This document shows positions 41,281-54,104 of a stretch of DNA of 64,000 bases, in pieces. Every line of letters starts with the position of its first letter. Position 1 is the first letter of the stretch. The translations under genes and the position numbers were made by a program. The notes beneath the pieces were generated by a model. That model ran no database searches, was not told the DNA's origin, and was given only the letters and a program-made list of their open reading frames with translations. Source of the stretch: Corylus avellana (taxonomy: Eukaryota; Streptophyta; Magnoliopsida; Fagales; Betulaceae); the NCBI RefSeq assembly GCF_901000735.1, contig NC_081547.1:4092001-4156000 (forward strand), given 5' to 3'.

Positions 41281-43300
41281 AAGGATTTTACGATTATTTT
41301 TCTCCAATCCATTGTGGCTCGTTTATATAGAAGTGTTGAGGATTGTGTTGAATCTAGCACCACGTGGCTCTGTAGAAAAGAGATTCAAGTTCCTAGTCGC
41401 TAGACACTTTTTGGCATGAGATTTTTTTTTTATTTGATGCTAGATTGGCCTGCCAAATTAGGTTTCTTTAAGTGCAATGATTTTAGATTATTTTACCAGT
41501 AAATTGGAAATTTAATGTGTTTCATTTGTCTTTAAGGTGGATGATGTTGTCCAGTCAAGAAGGTATATCTTCATTATAGAGGACGCATTCCGGGATTCAT
41601 GTATCATGGTAAAAGTCTTTCCGTTGGTGTAGAGGGCATTTACCTTGGATTGCTTTTATTAGTTTCTGGATTTTCATAGCCCTGATACTTCCAAGAGGAC
41701 CGCAATGGGGTTTGAGATTGGCTTATAAATCCCAGATAGATGTTGGGTGGAGTACACCGTTGACTTAGATTTTGTTAAGACTGGTGTCGTACTATGTGCT
41801 CTTATTCTCGTTTGATCACTGTTCAACTGTTGAAGGGTCTACCTTGCGTAAGAAATCCATTACCCTTCTTTTTTTTTTTTTTTTTTTTTCCTAGCTATTT
41901 TTTGCTGCAAACTACAGGTCGTGGTCCAGTTATCCACAGACGGCCCAGTGCTGAGTTTAGCTTATCACTATACTCATGGGTAGATTATATAGCTAAACGG
42001 GAAATATGAAATGGGTCCAAGAAATGAGGCATGGGTGTGAACGAGGTGGCTCCTTGGGTCTAATCTATAATAATAAAAATTAATTAATTAAAGGGAGAAA
42101 AAAAAAAAGTGAAAATGTTCAAGAATAAGAACATATTGGTTTGAGGGTTTCCTGAGCTCAGTGGATAAAATGTCACAAACCAAGGACTGAGGTGAGCAAG
42201 GAAGATACCTGGTCTTTTTTTCTTTTTCTTTTCGATCTTGTCTTGTCTTTTTTGGGGTAGAGCACCTCGTTATGTCGTTGTTTGACTTGGAATATTGATT
42301 TGTCTCATTGAAATTGAGTTTAGAAGTTAAAATGGGATGAAGATTATCCATCGATAAGGTGAAAAAGTTTTTATTCTCCGTGCTAGCATTATACATGTAT
42401 ATATTATTCTTTCGAAGTAAAGCATTATATCATAAATATGTGTGTGTGTGTGTGTATATATATATATTCATTGCGGGAGAGTGGCTAACATAAATAATAT
42501 AATAACAAAGGGGTGGGGAATGGGGCATTAATTGTGGGATGGGGCATTAAGCACATCACAAATAAATCGAAGGTAAGGTAAACAACCGGGTGTAAGGTTG
42601 AGGAAGATCGCCTTCTAGCATGGCAGAAAAGGGTGGATACTGCCTGAGGCAGTTTGAACATCTTCAATGTTTCTGAATGTGGATGAAAATGGGTAGGATA
42701 AAGAAATTCTTGGGCAGTGTTTTCTATGCTTGAGAGAGGGAGGGGTCTGACGTGTTGCACTTCTAAGGGAACTGGCAAAGAAAACTAGGCTTGGTCTTCA
42801 CGACTGCGACGCCATCAATCGAGTTCACTTGAGGATATTGCTCGAGGTCGAGGGCCTATAGAGGTATTCTTTGGTATGTGTCGTACAAGTTAAGTTCAGA
42901 GTATTTGTGGACGCTGCAAAAGGGGTCAGTTTATGGGTGGAAAATGAGCGGGTGGATGGGCATGCTCATGGGCCGATTGATGTAGGGGCTTGTAAGCCAC
43001 ACGCGACACGCCCAGAAAGGGTGGAGGAGACCAAAGGGTTAAAATGGACGAACAAATAATGTGAGATGATGAACTCTTGTATGGGAGACGGGGAACTCTC
43101 ACGACGGAGATGGAGAACTCTTGGATGGTCGCCCGTGATTTATAGTTGATTAGTGTGTGTACTACTTGTATGAGTACTTAATTTGATTTTCATACAAAGC
43201 AAAGACAATCAATTATTAACCAGGAAAAAATAATGAATGATTTAGATTTAGTCAGAAAAGCAATATAACAATAATAAAAAGTTAAAATAAGCTAGTAGGT
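41281..43300. other. Helicase 3' end and spacer
   Basis: Presumed last untranslated exon, then spacer with a poly(T) run at about 41870-41890 and a (TG)n(TA)n microsatellite at about 42440-42468. No gene is supported; the open frame on the minus strand at 42485-42778 has no recognisable domain. Confidence 0.4.
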
Positions 43301-43309
43301 AGTTGAATC

Positions 43310-43620
43310 ACTCTTAAGGTGGTTGGCCAACCCCTCGTCCAGAAAAGGGGTGGTCGGCAACCAAGGGTGAAGATGGATAGGCTAACAACCCCCAATGGTG
43401 GGGGTTGGGTGGGCGGGCTAATCATCTCTAAAAATGTGGTTAACAACCCTACCTTTTGAAGGTAGTTCTTGGCCACCCCAAGATTGGTGTTACTATCCCC
43501 AAGGGCTTGGAGGGGTGGTCGCACCACACATTGGGAGGCTTGGGGCCATCACTTGAAAGTTTAAGGGTGATACGTCTTCTATCCCTAATGGCTCAAGAGG
43601 TGTGGTGTGATTATCTCTTG
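43310..43620. repeat. GC-rich GGTGG/CCACC repeat
   Basis: Dense GGTGGTTGGCCAACCCC-like words on both strands, clearly richer in G+C than the flanks. Related stretches are at 15016-15165, 18719-19012 and 44543-44745. Confidence 0.55.
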
Positions 43621-44116
43621 ATGACTCTGGATTAAGATCCTCTCCATTTTATTTGAAATTGAGATGAACTATTTCATTTTCTAAATTAAATTCTGTAGAT
43701 TAATTGTGCATATATTGTAATATAATTTTAAATTTTAAATAACATAACATCATGAACATTGTTAGATGTAATAAAATAAAAATTTAAATATAAAATAATT
43801 AATCTTCATTTCTCGTGAAATAGCGATGATCCTATTCTAACAACTATCGAGTGGTCTAAGCCGGCTTCTTCTTGGAATGGCAAACCTTGAAAGGTAAAAT
43901 AGTGAGCCACTCATTTTACTTATTTTGTTTTTTAAGGTTTCGTTGGGTTTGTGGAATAGATCTCTGGAATGGAATGACTATTCCTATGTTTGGTAGAGGA
44001 GGTATAGTTATTCATATGGGAATGATTAATCCCTTACATAGAGAAGTAGTTAGTCCTCTTAAAAACATGAGAAGATAGCTATTTCTTAAGGAATGAAATA
44101 CATTTTTTTTAAAATG

Positions 44117-44475
44117 AAAAAATGTAAAATTAGTCCTTGTGGTGTACCTGATTTACAATTAACTCCCTAAGGTATCAAAATGAACTCAAAAGTTCATGAG
44201 GTATGTCAAAAATATAATTTAGTCTCTACAGTCAAATTTCGTCCACTAATTTAACAAATTTCCTTAGTATGACGCTAACTTAAATAAGACAAGTATCACA
44301 ATTATATTGGCTTTAATGTTTTACGCTATTAGAATTTGTTAAGTCAGTGAACGAAATTTGACTGTAGGGATTAAATTATTTTTTTGGCATACCTTAGGAA
44401 CTTTTGAATTCATTTCGATACCACAAGAAGTTAATTGCAAATCAGGTAAACCATAAGGACTGGATTTACATTTTT
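44117..44475. mobile_element. Fold-back MITE with long inverted arms
   Basis: Arms of about 138 bases (44117-44254 and 44338-44475) are inverted copies with scattered mismatches; both start AAAAATGTAAA and share TACCTGATTT. The short centre has no coding content. A GC-rich repeat follows at 44543-44745. Confidence 0.85.
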
Positions 44476-44542
44476 CCCTTAAAAAAATACTCATATTGTT
44501 TTTTATTTGATTTTAAACTTAAAAATAAAAAATAAAAAATAA

Positions 44543-44745
44543 GGTAGGTGGCTGGCCACCCAAAGAAGAGGCCGGGAGTGGCCGCACCAGCCCTAAATGC
44601 CTATGAGGACCATTCCCGAGACGACTAAGAGTGGTGCGGCCACCCTAGATTTGCTTCAAGGGTGGTTGCAGCCACCCCAGTGCTCCTCTGAGGTGGTGCG
44701 GCCACCCTCGTTCATTTCTATGGGTGGTCGACCACCCACTTTATT
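44543..44745. repeat. GC-rich GGTGG/CCACC repeat
   Basis: Repeated GGTGGTGCGGCCACC-like palindromic words. No coding frame is seen. Confidence 0.55.
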
Positions 44746-44759
44746 TATTTTAATGTGAG

Positions 44760-46944
44760 TTGAGGAAAAAATAAATAAATTAATAGCATGAGATTTTTAG
44801 TAATTTTGACTAAATTTTAATTTTTGCATGTATTTTGTTATTAAATTAAAGAAAAAGAATAATAATTTTATTCCACTCTTTTTTATTTTTAATAATAACT
44901 ACTTCATTTTCTTAATAAAATACACATTACACGAACAAAACGAGCGTTTTAAGAATTTGTTTACAATTGAATACAAAGCGAATGGAGGGAGGGAGTGGAT
45001 GACAAGATGAAATGAGGAAAGTGCCCGAGATTCCTGCGAAAACAGGTAACTCATCTCAGCCATGGATCCATCATCCCCAGCATTAGTAATGTGATCTGTA
45101 CGTACGAGTTGCCGACAACATAAGCGAAGGAATCCTGAACCACACGAAACCTCCGCTGCATTAACAGCTGGGCCGGGTGGCCGGCGGGGTATTTTGCGGA
45201 TGGGGGACCCCCACCTCTTGTATGTATTAATTGTACTTGTAACTTCAAATCATCTCTGAACATACATACATACACACTCGTAATGAATGCCCATCATCTT
45301 TTGTGGCAAATCCTCTATATTCTATTTTTCTTTTCTTCAATTCTTTCACTATTTTTTTAGTTACTAGTTTCTTATGGAAATTTTATTTCAATTCATTTTC
45401 TCTTGTTTAATAAGTTTTTGGGATAATTATTTTTTACCTTCATAAATTACAGCGTTTGACATTTTTTCTTTATGAACTATTAATTATGATATCTGACCTC
45501 ATCAAACTACCATCTTATAAAAAAAATATCATTCTATCAGTTAAAAATATTAAAATTAACAGTGATCAATCATGTGTAAGTCATATACCATTTTAAATTC
45601 TTTTGATGTTATAAATTAATTTTTTTACCTAATTTGACTTGGGTGTTATATATATATTGTAATTTTTTCAATGTTATAATTTTTTTTTTTTTTTTTTTGA
45701 TTAGTTAAAAAAGAAGTTAAAATTGAACCTGAGTAATTGAAAACATCACACGTAGACAACAATTGTGAAATGTTACAAAATAAATAAAACTAGTGGGGCC
45801 TACTTACTTTCAATTGACCGCATTTATTAGGTAGGCGCGACAGCGTGGACTTGCCATCTTAACCATTTCGCGACATCTGTTCAGTTTGACAATCAAACAA
45901 ACTTACTTTCGACAACCAGTTCCATCGGCAGCCCGCGCGTGTTGGAAACATTCAACCACGCGCAACTGTACGGACATCTAACGCTGTCGTCCCTTCATTG
46001 GTTACGCGCCAGTTTCCCACCTTGTTCAAACATGCTGCTCGATCGCCAGAGCAATAACTCTCGCTCATGTTCTTTCAAATCCATGTAAGAGCCACCCCCC
46101 CCAGAATATATATTTTCTCACTCTGCAGTTCTTGTTTGACCAAATATTTTTACAGAATTTAGTTCAAAACAGCTCTTTTCTTTTCTTTTCCTTCGTTTTC
46201 TAACCAACCAAATAAGGAAAATTAAGCAAAGTGTCACCAAAAATATTTAGCAAAATTTTGTTGGGCAAGTAAAAAATATTTTAGAAGCAAGAAAGGTCAT
46301 TTCATGGAGTGTCCGTACTCTGCATGTCTTTGTCAGCAACATTAATGTCACTCTCTCTCTCTCTACACGAATCCTCTCTGTCTTCTGTGTTAGAATCCAC
46401 CATTAATGCTTTCACGATCATCTTTATTGCATCTTTCTCTCTCACAGCATATATAGGTACAATTGAAAATCTCAACAGAGAAACAACTCCATTAACTCTC
46501 CTTCGTTGTTTTGTTCAAGTTTTTTTTTTTTTTTCTTCTTCTCTCAATGATGATTCAATTTCTCTGTACTCAACATTTATTGCAAAAGCCAGCCTAAAAC
46601 TCGCTGATTATTGTCCTTGCAAGCCCACAACAATAATTATCACTTTCGAATTCCTCTAGAGGGCAATAAATGCCAAGTTTTAGCATTTATAGTCTCTCTA
46701 TCTCTGTCTCCCTCTCTCTTTGTGTAAGTTTTTTGGGTGAAGGCTTTCCTCGGAGCTTTTAGTGTTGGAATATTGGTGTTTTGTGGTGGTGGTGGACTAT
46801 AATAGTAAAGGGTTTTCTTGGATCTTTTAGCGTTATTGTTTTGTGGTGGTGGAGTTTGAAACAGTGGGGCTTTAAAGGGTTTTTTTTTTTTTTTGAGGGG
46901 GGGGTTCTTTTGGTGTGCGTGTTTGTGAAAATTAGGAGTGAGCT
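44760..46944. other. Spacer and MYB upstream region
   Basis: No gene is supported. Contains a (CT)n run at about 46347-46365 and pyrimidine-rich leader sequence before the MYB ATG. Two similar GTTTTGTGGTGGTGG segments sit at about 46778 and 46838. Confidence 0.4.
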
Positions 46945-49272
46945 ATGGGGAGAACACCCTGTTGTGACAAAAGGGGTTTGAAGAAGGGACCATGGACTCC
47001 TGAGGAGGATGAGATTCTTGTTGATTATATCAAGAAGAATGGTGGCCATGGGAGCTGGAGGTCTCTCCCTAAGCTTGCAGGTTTGAACTTTCTCATTTTA
47101 TAGCCGGGTGAAACTTGTGGAAACGCTTTTCTTGCTCTTGGAAGTAAAAGTTGATTTTGCATTTCTCACGGTGCTAACTTAGAAGAGACGGTTGCAATAT
47201 TAATTATGGGATGACCGCCATAGGTTTTGAAAACAGAAAGACATCATTTTTTTTTCCTGAGCAGAATCTGTGAACCGTTTGGTACTTTGCTGAATCTGTT
47301 TCTTAGCTTTCGCTTCTGATCTATATCTGTGTTGCCACTTGAGCAGTGTTTGTCTTTTTAGTGGTGTTTTCGACAATGTGAATCTTTGCATTGTTTCAAG
47401 TTTTTGTTTCTGTGGATGCTCCTTTAGGTGGAAATCTGTCTTTTAACACCCAGATCCTATTCAAAATTTTAAAATATGATCTCTAATTTCTCGCCACATT
47501 TTGGTATATTTCACATTTGGTGTTTTTGAGTAGAATATTCAATAGAGGGTGTAGGAACAAGTTCAGATTCTTGTTCTTTACATTAAGATTCTTGGTGGGT
47601 TTAATGCATGCCCACCTATACATAAGTTTGCTACAGTTTATTAATAGGTTTAATGCCCTGCTATCTTTTTGTTGAGAAAATTGAGGAACAGCAACAAAAC
47701 AAAACAGCAGTTTCAGTTCTCATCTCTTTATGTTGATTTGGTTTACAGAAATTGACAAAGTTCTCATGCCATAAGCGCCATCTTTAGTTGGTCATTTGTA
47801 AATGCATTCCTCTTTTCAATATATTACAAAGTGACTTTATAGTGAAAACTATTATACCCACTCTTATAAATGAATTTGTCTTTCAATTCTATATTGTTAC
47901 ATTATTGTTTCGGTAACTCTAAATGTGTTCTATTTATGTGTGTCACTAATTCTCCTGTATGTTTTATGAATATCCGAGGATAATGCCTCTCTGTGAAAGG
48001 GAACCTACAAAATTCAGGGGGGATAATTTCCTTGGCTGTTCAAAAAGCATTGGCAGCGTCCTTCCTATGTTTTATAGAGCATTGGTTTTCTCTTTTGAAT
48101 AGGTCTTCTTCGCTGTGGAAAGAGTTGCCGGCTTAGGTGGACAAATTATCTTCGACCAGACATTAAGCGTGGTCCATTTACTGTAGAGGAAGAGAAGCTT
48201 GTTATACAGCTTCACGGCATCCTCGGAAACCGGTACGGTTTGCTTGCATCCTTGGAGATTTGCTTTACAAAAATTAAAACAGGAGCCTACAAACCCTCAG
48301 CATGCATGAATAACTCATTATTCTGATTGATTCTGTTTGACTTCAGAGTTGCATATATTATTTATGAATAATCAAAACTTAAAATCAAACCAAATACTTC
48401 AACGGTATCTGGAAACAGTCTTGTTTCACAACACATACACATCCAAGAATCAAAACAAGCTGCTACAATGGTAATGTTATCTGCAGCTTACATATTAATC
48501 AGATTGGAACTATTATATGCAGTGAATTTGTTAGTACCTAATGTATAACACTTGTCCTGTACCTAATCCTCTTATGAGAATTTTCAGGTGGGCTGCTATT
48601 GCCACTCAACTAGCAGGGAGAACTGACAATGAGATCAAAAATTTATGGAACACCCACCTGAAGAAGCGCCTCATTTGCATGGGCCTTGACCCTCAAACAC
48701 ATGAGCCCTTTACCTCTTGCAGTACAACTATAACAGCACCTGCATCCCCTACCACTCGCCACATGGCACAATGGGAGAGTGCTAGGCTGGAAGCTGAGGC
48801 TCGGCTTTCAAGGGAGTCATCACTCTTCAATCCAATTCCTTCAGGAAGAACTGATTCGGACTATTATCTTCGCATGTGGAACTCGGAAGTTGGAGAATCG
48901 TTTCGGAAGTTCAGTAGGGTAGATAAAACTGCTTGCCAGAGCCCAGTTTCTCAGGCATCGTCATCGACTAAATGTGGATCACTTTCAGCTGTCTCAGCAG
49001 AGATTGGCCCCATTTTTGCAGGGTCCTCAACTGCAGGAAGCAATCAAAATGAAGATATGGAGTGCAAGAGTTGCAAATCCTACACTGAAGAAATGATGGC
49101 TGGGTCTGATTCCTCAAGCACCGAAGATTCAGAGGATTCATCAGATAATGCATTGCAGCTGCTGTTGGATTTCCCCATTAACAATGACATGAGCTTTTTG
49201 GAGGAAGACATGGATAAGTATGCAATGCCGTGTGCCATGTTGACAGAAAACTCCTTCATCTGCCACCTCTGA
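46945..49272 (+). CDS. MYB17: R2R3-MYB transcription factor, MYB17-like (subgroup 9)
   Basis: Nuclear DNA-binding regulator. Exons: 46945-47080, 48103-48232, 48588-49272; 316 residues. The two introns are at the standard R2R3-MYB positions. R2 starts at W17 (GPWTPEED), R3 follows LRPDIKRG, and [15 protein letters not shown] closes the DNA-binding domain. The C-terminal region has [23 protein letters not shown], described here as the [14 protein letters not shown] block typical of the MIXTA/MYB17 group, then [17 protein letters not shown] and an acidic serine-rich stretch. In Arabidopsis MYB17 acts in meristem identity, MYB16 and MYB106 in epidermal shape and cuticle; choosing MYB17 is from memory of the motif order. 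Odd: R2 has 20 rather than 19 residues between its first two tryptophans (extra glycine in KKNGGHGSW). Confidence 0.9.
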
Positions 49273-50810
49273 AGCATGCCTCAAGTGCTTGCTGTGTATT
49301 TTTGAAGCCTCTGCCGCATGAAGTTTGTGCCTTTTGTTTTGGTATTTAAGATTATGAAGGAATTGCGAGAGCAAAGAGTGGGGCTAAGCCCAAGTGTACT
49401 AGTCAGCTTCTTGACGGAGTGCAGTTAGAATGGTGCTTTACCATTTGCTAGGTTTTGTTTATTAGCTCAGTATATATAGGAGATACATATTCCTCTCTTC
49501 ATTTCAAAGCTTCAGTGGTAGATAAGCAGACTAGGTCTTTCTTGTACTTGAGTAGTGCAGGTGATGCTACTAATTAATATGAACTGTTTATTTTTATCAT
49601 TGTTATTCCAGCTATGCAGCTGTTCCACTACATTTTCTCTGGGTTTCTCACAACTCCTATCTATATGCTTGTTTATGTTATGGCTTACTTTGAAAATATT
49701 TTACAGATTTAGCTAGTTTGGATAAGATTAAGGCATAAGACCAGTTATGAACACTTGGGTAAAACTAAAATGGAGAATGAATGAATTGTTCAAATCTTAA
49801 GACGACAATGATGAAAAACACCAGTTACAAAAGATCAGATTACAAAGTGAAATTCAAATAACAGAACAACTCAAGATAATGTTCCTTGTATCATGCTGGT
49901 AGTTTCTGCCGTGTGGAAGGATAAGAAGTTGGAGTTTGAATTTGAGATGCTACATCATCTTTATCTCCAGTTGCTGCAACCATATTATGGTCTGTTGTGG
50001 TGTCTGATTTCAAATGTTCCAGGTTATCTGCATAATTAAAATACTCTACATCCACATTATCTGCATTAGTCGAATGGTTGGCTGCTGTTGCTGTCCAAGA
50101 TTGACTTGCTTACACTTCTTTATTCAAGGAGACCTATGTGCATTTCCTCTGTTCTGTAACTATAAGATACTATCTTGCAAATCGAAGCAAGCAATTGCTA
50201 CAGTAAGCTCCCATGTCCAGCAGACAAGGACAGGGACTTCTATAAAGACGAAGATCGTCCAGTTGTCTTGTTTGTGATTATGAAGAAGTAATCTTTTAAC
50301 GACGGGCAATCAATAATCGTTTTTTGCATTGTTGATACAGTTAACTGCAATTAATTTTGAGTTTTGGTAAAAGGAAGAAGGTGCATGAAGGATCATGGGC
50401 ACCTATGATTATAGGCCATCTCACTCTGGCTAAATGATAATTGAAATCTCACTCTAGTGAAATAAAGTTACAAATAATCAGCAATATCCAGACAATGTTT
50501 CTTAGAAAACACAAGCAAGTTCCAGTAAATGGAACGTAGAAATGCAAAAACCAAGAATGAATTAATCCCATTTAAAGGAAAGACTGCTCCTGAAATCTTT
50601 GTAGATATTTGTAAAAGATTCCTATCACGAGTGAAAAAATCAAACTCGTTCTTCAAATCAAACATGATATTTGTTACACACAGAATATCATACATTTGCT
50701 GATTTTCGAATCAGTTGAATACAAAAACAACACATAGTGAACAAACAAGAAAAATATACAGGTAAAACAGGGGAATTACATTTAATGCTTTATTCCAGCA
50801 CAGAAGTACC
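49273..50810. other. Spacer between MYB and remorin genes
   Basis: The MYB 3' region, then a minus-strand open frame at 49891-50109 (72 codons, no ATG at its start) with a protein-like composition (ends PSTRQKLPA). It could be the remnant of a last exon; I do not recognise the family. Confidence 0.35.
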
Positions 50811-53158
50811 TCAAAAGCAACCAAGGAGCTTCTTTGGAATGGACCCAGTGGCACGATATTTTGCACCCGTCTCCTCTACTTTGAGAATATCTTCCGCACG
50901 TTTCGCTTCAACCATTGCCCTCTCTTCTTCTGCTTGCTTATGAATCAAGGCAGCTTTGTTCTTCATTTTCTCTCCATAGTCTGCCCTCTTCTTCTCTAAT
51001 TGTTCCTGTTAATACCTTGAAGTTGTTAAAGTTCAATCTAAACTGTAAAAGGCTGAATATTCTCCTGCATAAGTGAATTCACATTTCATGCAGTGCTTTA
51101 TTTGTAAGTCTAGTTGGTTCCAGCATCATATGTATGTGTCCTGTCATTTCTCTAGAAAATCTCTATATTCTGTGAATTAAAGAGGATGATCCCCATTACC
51201 ATGCTGTAGTGCATACCAATCAAGTAAGCAAGGAACATCAAGAATATCATAGTCAGCAGCACCATGGGGGATCAGGGAGAGAAAAAAAATCAAGAAAACG
51301 AAGAAATCTAAAACTAAAAGAACAAGAGCAGAATTACCTCAATTTTTCTTAGTTTGGCCTCCACAGATGCTTTCTTGCTGTTTTCCCATGCAGCAACAGC
51401 AGAGAGCTTCTTTTGGGCCCTGTTTAACAGTTGCAGCAAGTTTAACCAAATTTTAAGCCGAAAGAGACTTATCCCGGAACCAACCAAAAAAGAAAAATAA
51501 CAAACATCGAGTTCTTTTTTGAACTACCAGATGAAATAATTGGCATCAATCAGAGCTTGTATTCAAGGAATAATATCAGAATTGGCCAGAAGAACATAAA
51601 AATCAGCAGCAAAAGCATTATTGAAGTAAGTAAAAGTTGAACATGATGCTGAGGATTATTTTGATGGTTGTATAACAATTTATCAAAACAGCCTAGTGCA
51701 ATTTTGCTCTATGCCAACCCCCACAAACACCTAAATGAAAGAGAAGTTTCGAGGAAGGCTTACTTGTTCTCTGCCTTACTTTTTTCACTTTCTTCCCATG
51801 CCATGATAAAAGACAACTTTTTTTCCTTTTCAACCTCTGCAAGAGCAATATCTGAAAAACATAAAGCAGAACATGGGTTATCAACTTCCCATGGAAATTA
51901 AACAGTCTGTCCTGGTTCACACAGGCATCTAGAAAGAGGGTTAATGGTGTAATATTGTTGCATCACCATTGACTGCCAAAGGAAAATGGAGGAAAAGGTC
52001 ATTTGAAATTCATTCCATGCTATTCAGGATAAAATGTCTTCATGAATTCCACATTATTTACAATACTAACAAAAGCACAATGGACTCATTTGAAATGCTT
52101 TGTAAATTGCAAAGCAGAATATATAGACTCAATTCAATTTCTGGGACACCGGCCATATGCAAATGCACCAAGTCTCTTTATTTTCACCAAGTTCTAGCAG
52201 ATAGAAAATACAAGAAGTTGAGAAGTACTTCCAACACTCACCTCTATCTGAAGCTTTCCTCAACACAGGTTCTGGAGCCTCTGTCACAGCAAAAAAAAAA
52301 AAAAATCAATTAAATGATGCTTATATGCTCGTTTAATGTCACCCACTTGACCCTCTCAAGATTTCAGGATTTCTTTCTTTCCTGATAACTAGGACTTGCA
52401 TTTCATTTTTTTCCTGATAATTATTTTTCTGAATTTTTTTTTTTTTCCAAGTTTTTAAAATTTGTTATCAGAGATTTTCTGGAAGTTTTCCACTTATTAA
52501 AATTTAAAAGAAAAAAGAAAAATAAAATAAAATAACAGAAAAAAAAACCAAAAAAAAATTCAGAAAAATTTGGAGAGTTCCAATGGTAGATAGTTTGTGG
52601 GAGATTTGAGGATGGTTGGCAGTTTTAGAGGCGTAAATGTACTTTCTCAAAAAACATAAACTGCTGGAGATACATGTGTGATGAAAAATCTCACATCGAT
52701 CGAGTGGAAACATCATCTTAAGTGATTTATATTTTATATAACTCCCATATAATATAATTAGATCCAAATCCATAGCATGTTATATCAAGACAGCAAGCAA
52801 TAATAAAAAAATATAAAAAAATGCTGAAGAAACCATAATTTGCAGGGATTTTCCGTACCAGATAAAAGTTAACTAGTTTTACATACATATACCATGTTTT
52901 AAACAAACAACAGGAAATTTCTTTCATCAAATGAAGCTTATAATATATATGGGTAAATAATAAAAAAAATAAAAAAAAATAAAAAAAAAAAGCCCAGAAG
53001 AAAATAGCACTGTGAGATCGCTTACTCTCAACTACAGCTAAAGCTTTGGGTTGAGCTTGAGCCGCAGCTTTCTCATCGGCAACGTCGTTGGACAGTTCAA
53101 GCGAAGCCAGATTCGGAATCGGCGGCGTTTCGGCTTCCACCTTCTTCACCTCCTCCAT
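50811..53158 (-). CDS. REM1: Remorin, group 1
   Basis: Plant-specific protein of plasma membrane nanodomains, involved in cell-to-cell movement control and signalling. Exons (minus): 53158-53026, 52280-52242, 51851-51764, 51419-51338, 51005-50811; 178 residues. The N-terminus is acidic and disordered with PPIPN; the C-terminal remorin domain (about 60-178) contains DIALAEVEKEKKLSFIMAWEE, a long coiled coil (KLRKIEEQLEKKRADYGEKM), and ends GSIPKKLLGCF. That last peptide is the membrane anchor, with a cysteine expected to be acylated. All phases agree. The N-terminal part is on the short side for group 1. A G-box (CACGTG) lies 139 bases upstream of the ATG. Confidence 0.95.
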
Positions 53159-53202
53159 TGTTGTTCTTCGAAGCGATCGATGTGGATAACATGGAAGAAC
53201 TC

Positions 53203-53302
53203 TCCAAATTTAATAAATAGCAAATCTTCCAGAATATCTTACGTGTTCTTTGTCCTGTGCTACGTGCTACAGTATACACGGAAATCGTTTCTACTACACG
53301 TG
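53203..53302 (-). promoter_or_regulatory. Remorin promoter elements
   Basis: On the gene strand there is a TATTTATTAAA box about 45-55 bases upstream of the ATG, and a GCCACGTGT G-box/ABRE-type word at about 53296-53304. Other ACGTG cores lie between 53240 and 53270. Response to abscisic acid is only an inference. Confidence 0.45.
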
Positions 53303-53678
53303 GCGTGAGAGCCGTTGTTGTAGATGTGGCAGTTTTCGGTGCAGCGATTTGCGTGATCCGACGGTGAAAATGCCGTGTGCTAATTGAGTATCCCGTGGGA
53401 CCGAAGCGTGTTGTAATTTCCCTTTGCCGACTGGTAAAACGGGTAGGATGTGATGTCGGGACGTGCATGAGACTGAGCGGCAGAGGCTGTCCACGTCGGC
53501 ACGCGGAATACGACGTAGTTTTACCGATATGATCAACTCTCTCTCAAACATGGCCTTTCGACGAATGGGGTGCATCGAACACTGATGGATAAATTAATTA
53601 AAGATGATTTTGTGTCAATTTTTGTGGGTCAACTTGTTTAGTTGGTGTTATATTTAATTTGGCTCACAATTGCTTTCG

Positions 53679-53942
53679 GATCCGAATCCCCTGGAATTTC
53701 AATTTCTTAGATTTTAAATTTAAGTCATTTATTTTTATTCAATAGCCATTATCCTGCCACGTGTCTCACTACTAATAAAATAATAAAATAATATTTAAAT
53801 TTTTAATGATATTAATAATCATCATTATTTTATTAGTAGTGGGACACGTGACAAGATAATGACTCTTTGATGAAAATGAATGGTTTGAATCTAAAATTTC
53901 AGAAATTATAATTATCTTATGAATTCCAGAGGATTCAAATCC
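53679..53942. mobile_element. Fold-back MITE carrying two G-boxes
   Basis: Inverted ends GGATCCGAATCC (53679) and the complement of GGATTCAAATCC (ending 53942); long imperfect arms meet near 53810. Each arm holds a CACGTG core (53758 and 53846) next to CACTACTAATAAAATAAT. Confidence 0.8.
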
Positions 53943-54011
53943 ATTGCTTTCACCATGATGATATGATTTTATATATATAAAGTTCATGTTAATAGGTTTA
54001 CATACACATAC

Positions 54012-54104
54012 TACAAAGGAATTTTTGACACATGTCAAATGTGATTGAAGCTATATTATCCAATCACATGATGACACGTGTCAAAAATTGTAAAAAATTT
54101 GTAA
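54012..54104. mobile_element. Small inverted-repeat element
   Basis: AATTTTTGACACATGTCA and its near complement (TGACACGTGTCAAAAATT) face each other across a short loop, with CAATCACAT nearest the centre. The length and structure fit a short MITE. Confidence 0.55.

Noticed and set aside
42485..42778. Minus-strand frame of 97 codons
   Set aside because: No domain, no splice partners and no neighbouring homology that I can see.
43650..43830. Similarity between 43.7-43.8 kb and 62.3-62.4 kb
   Set aside because: Shared words are mostly A/T-rich and could be chance; not strong enough to call a repeat family.
46759..47049. Minus-strand frame over the MYB first exon
   Set aside because: Shadow of the conserved MYB R2 exon and its pyrimidine-poor leader.
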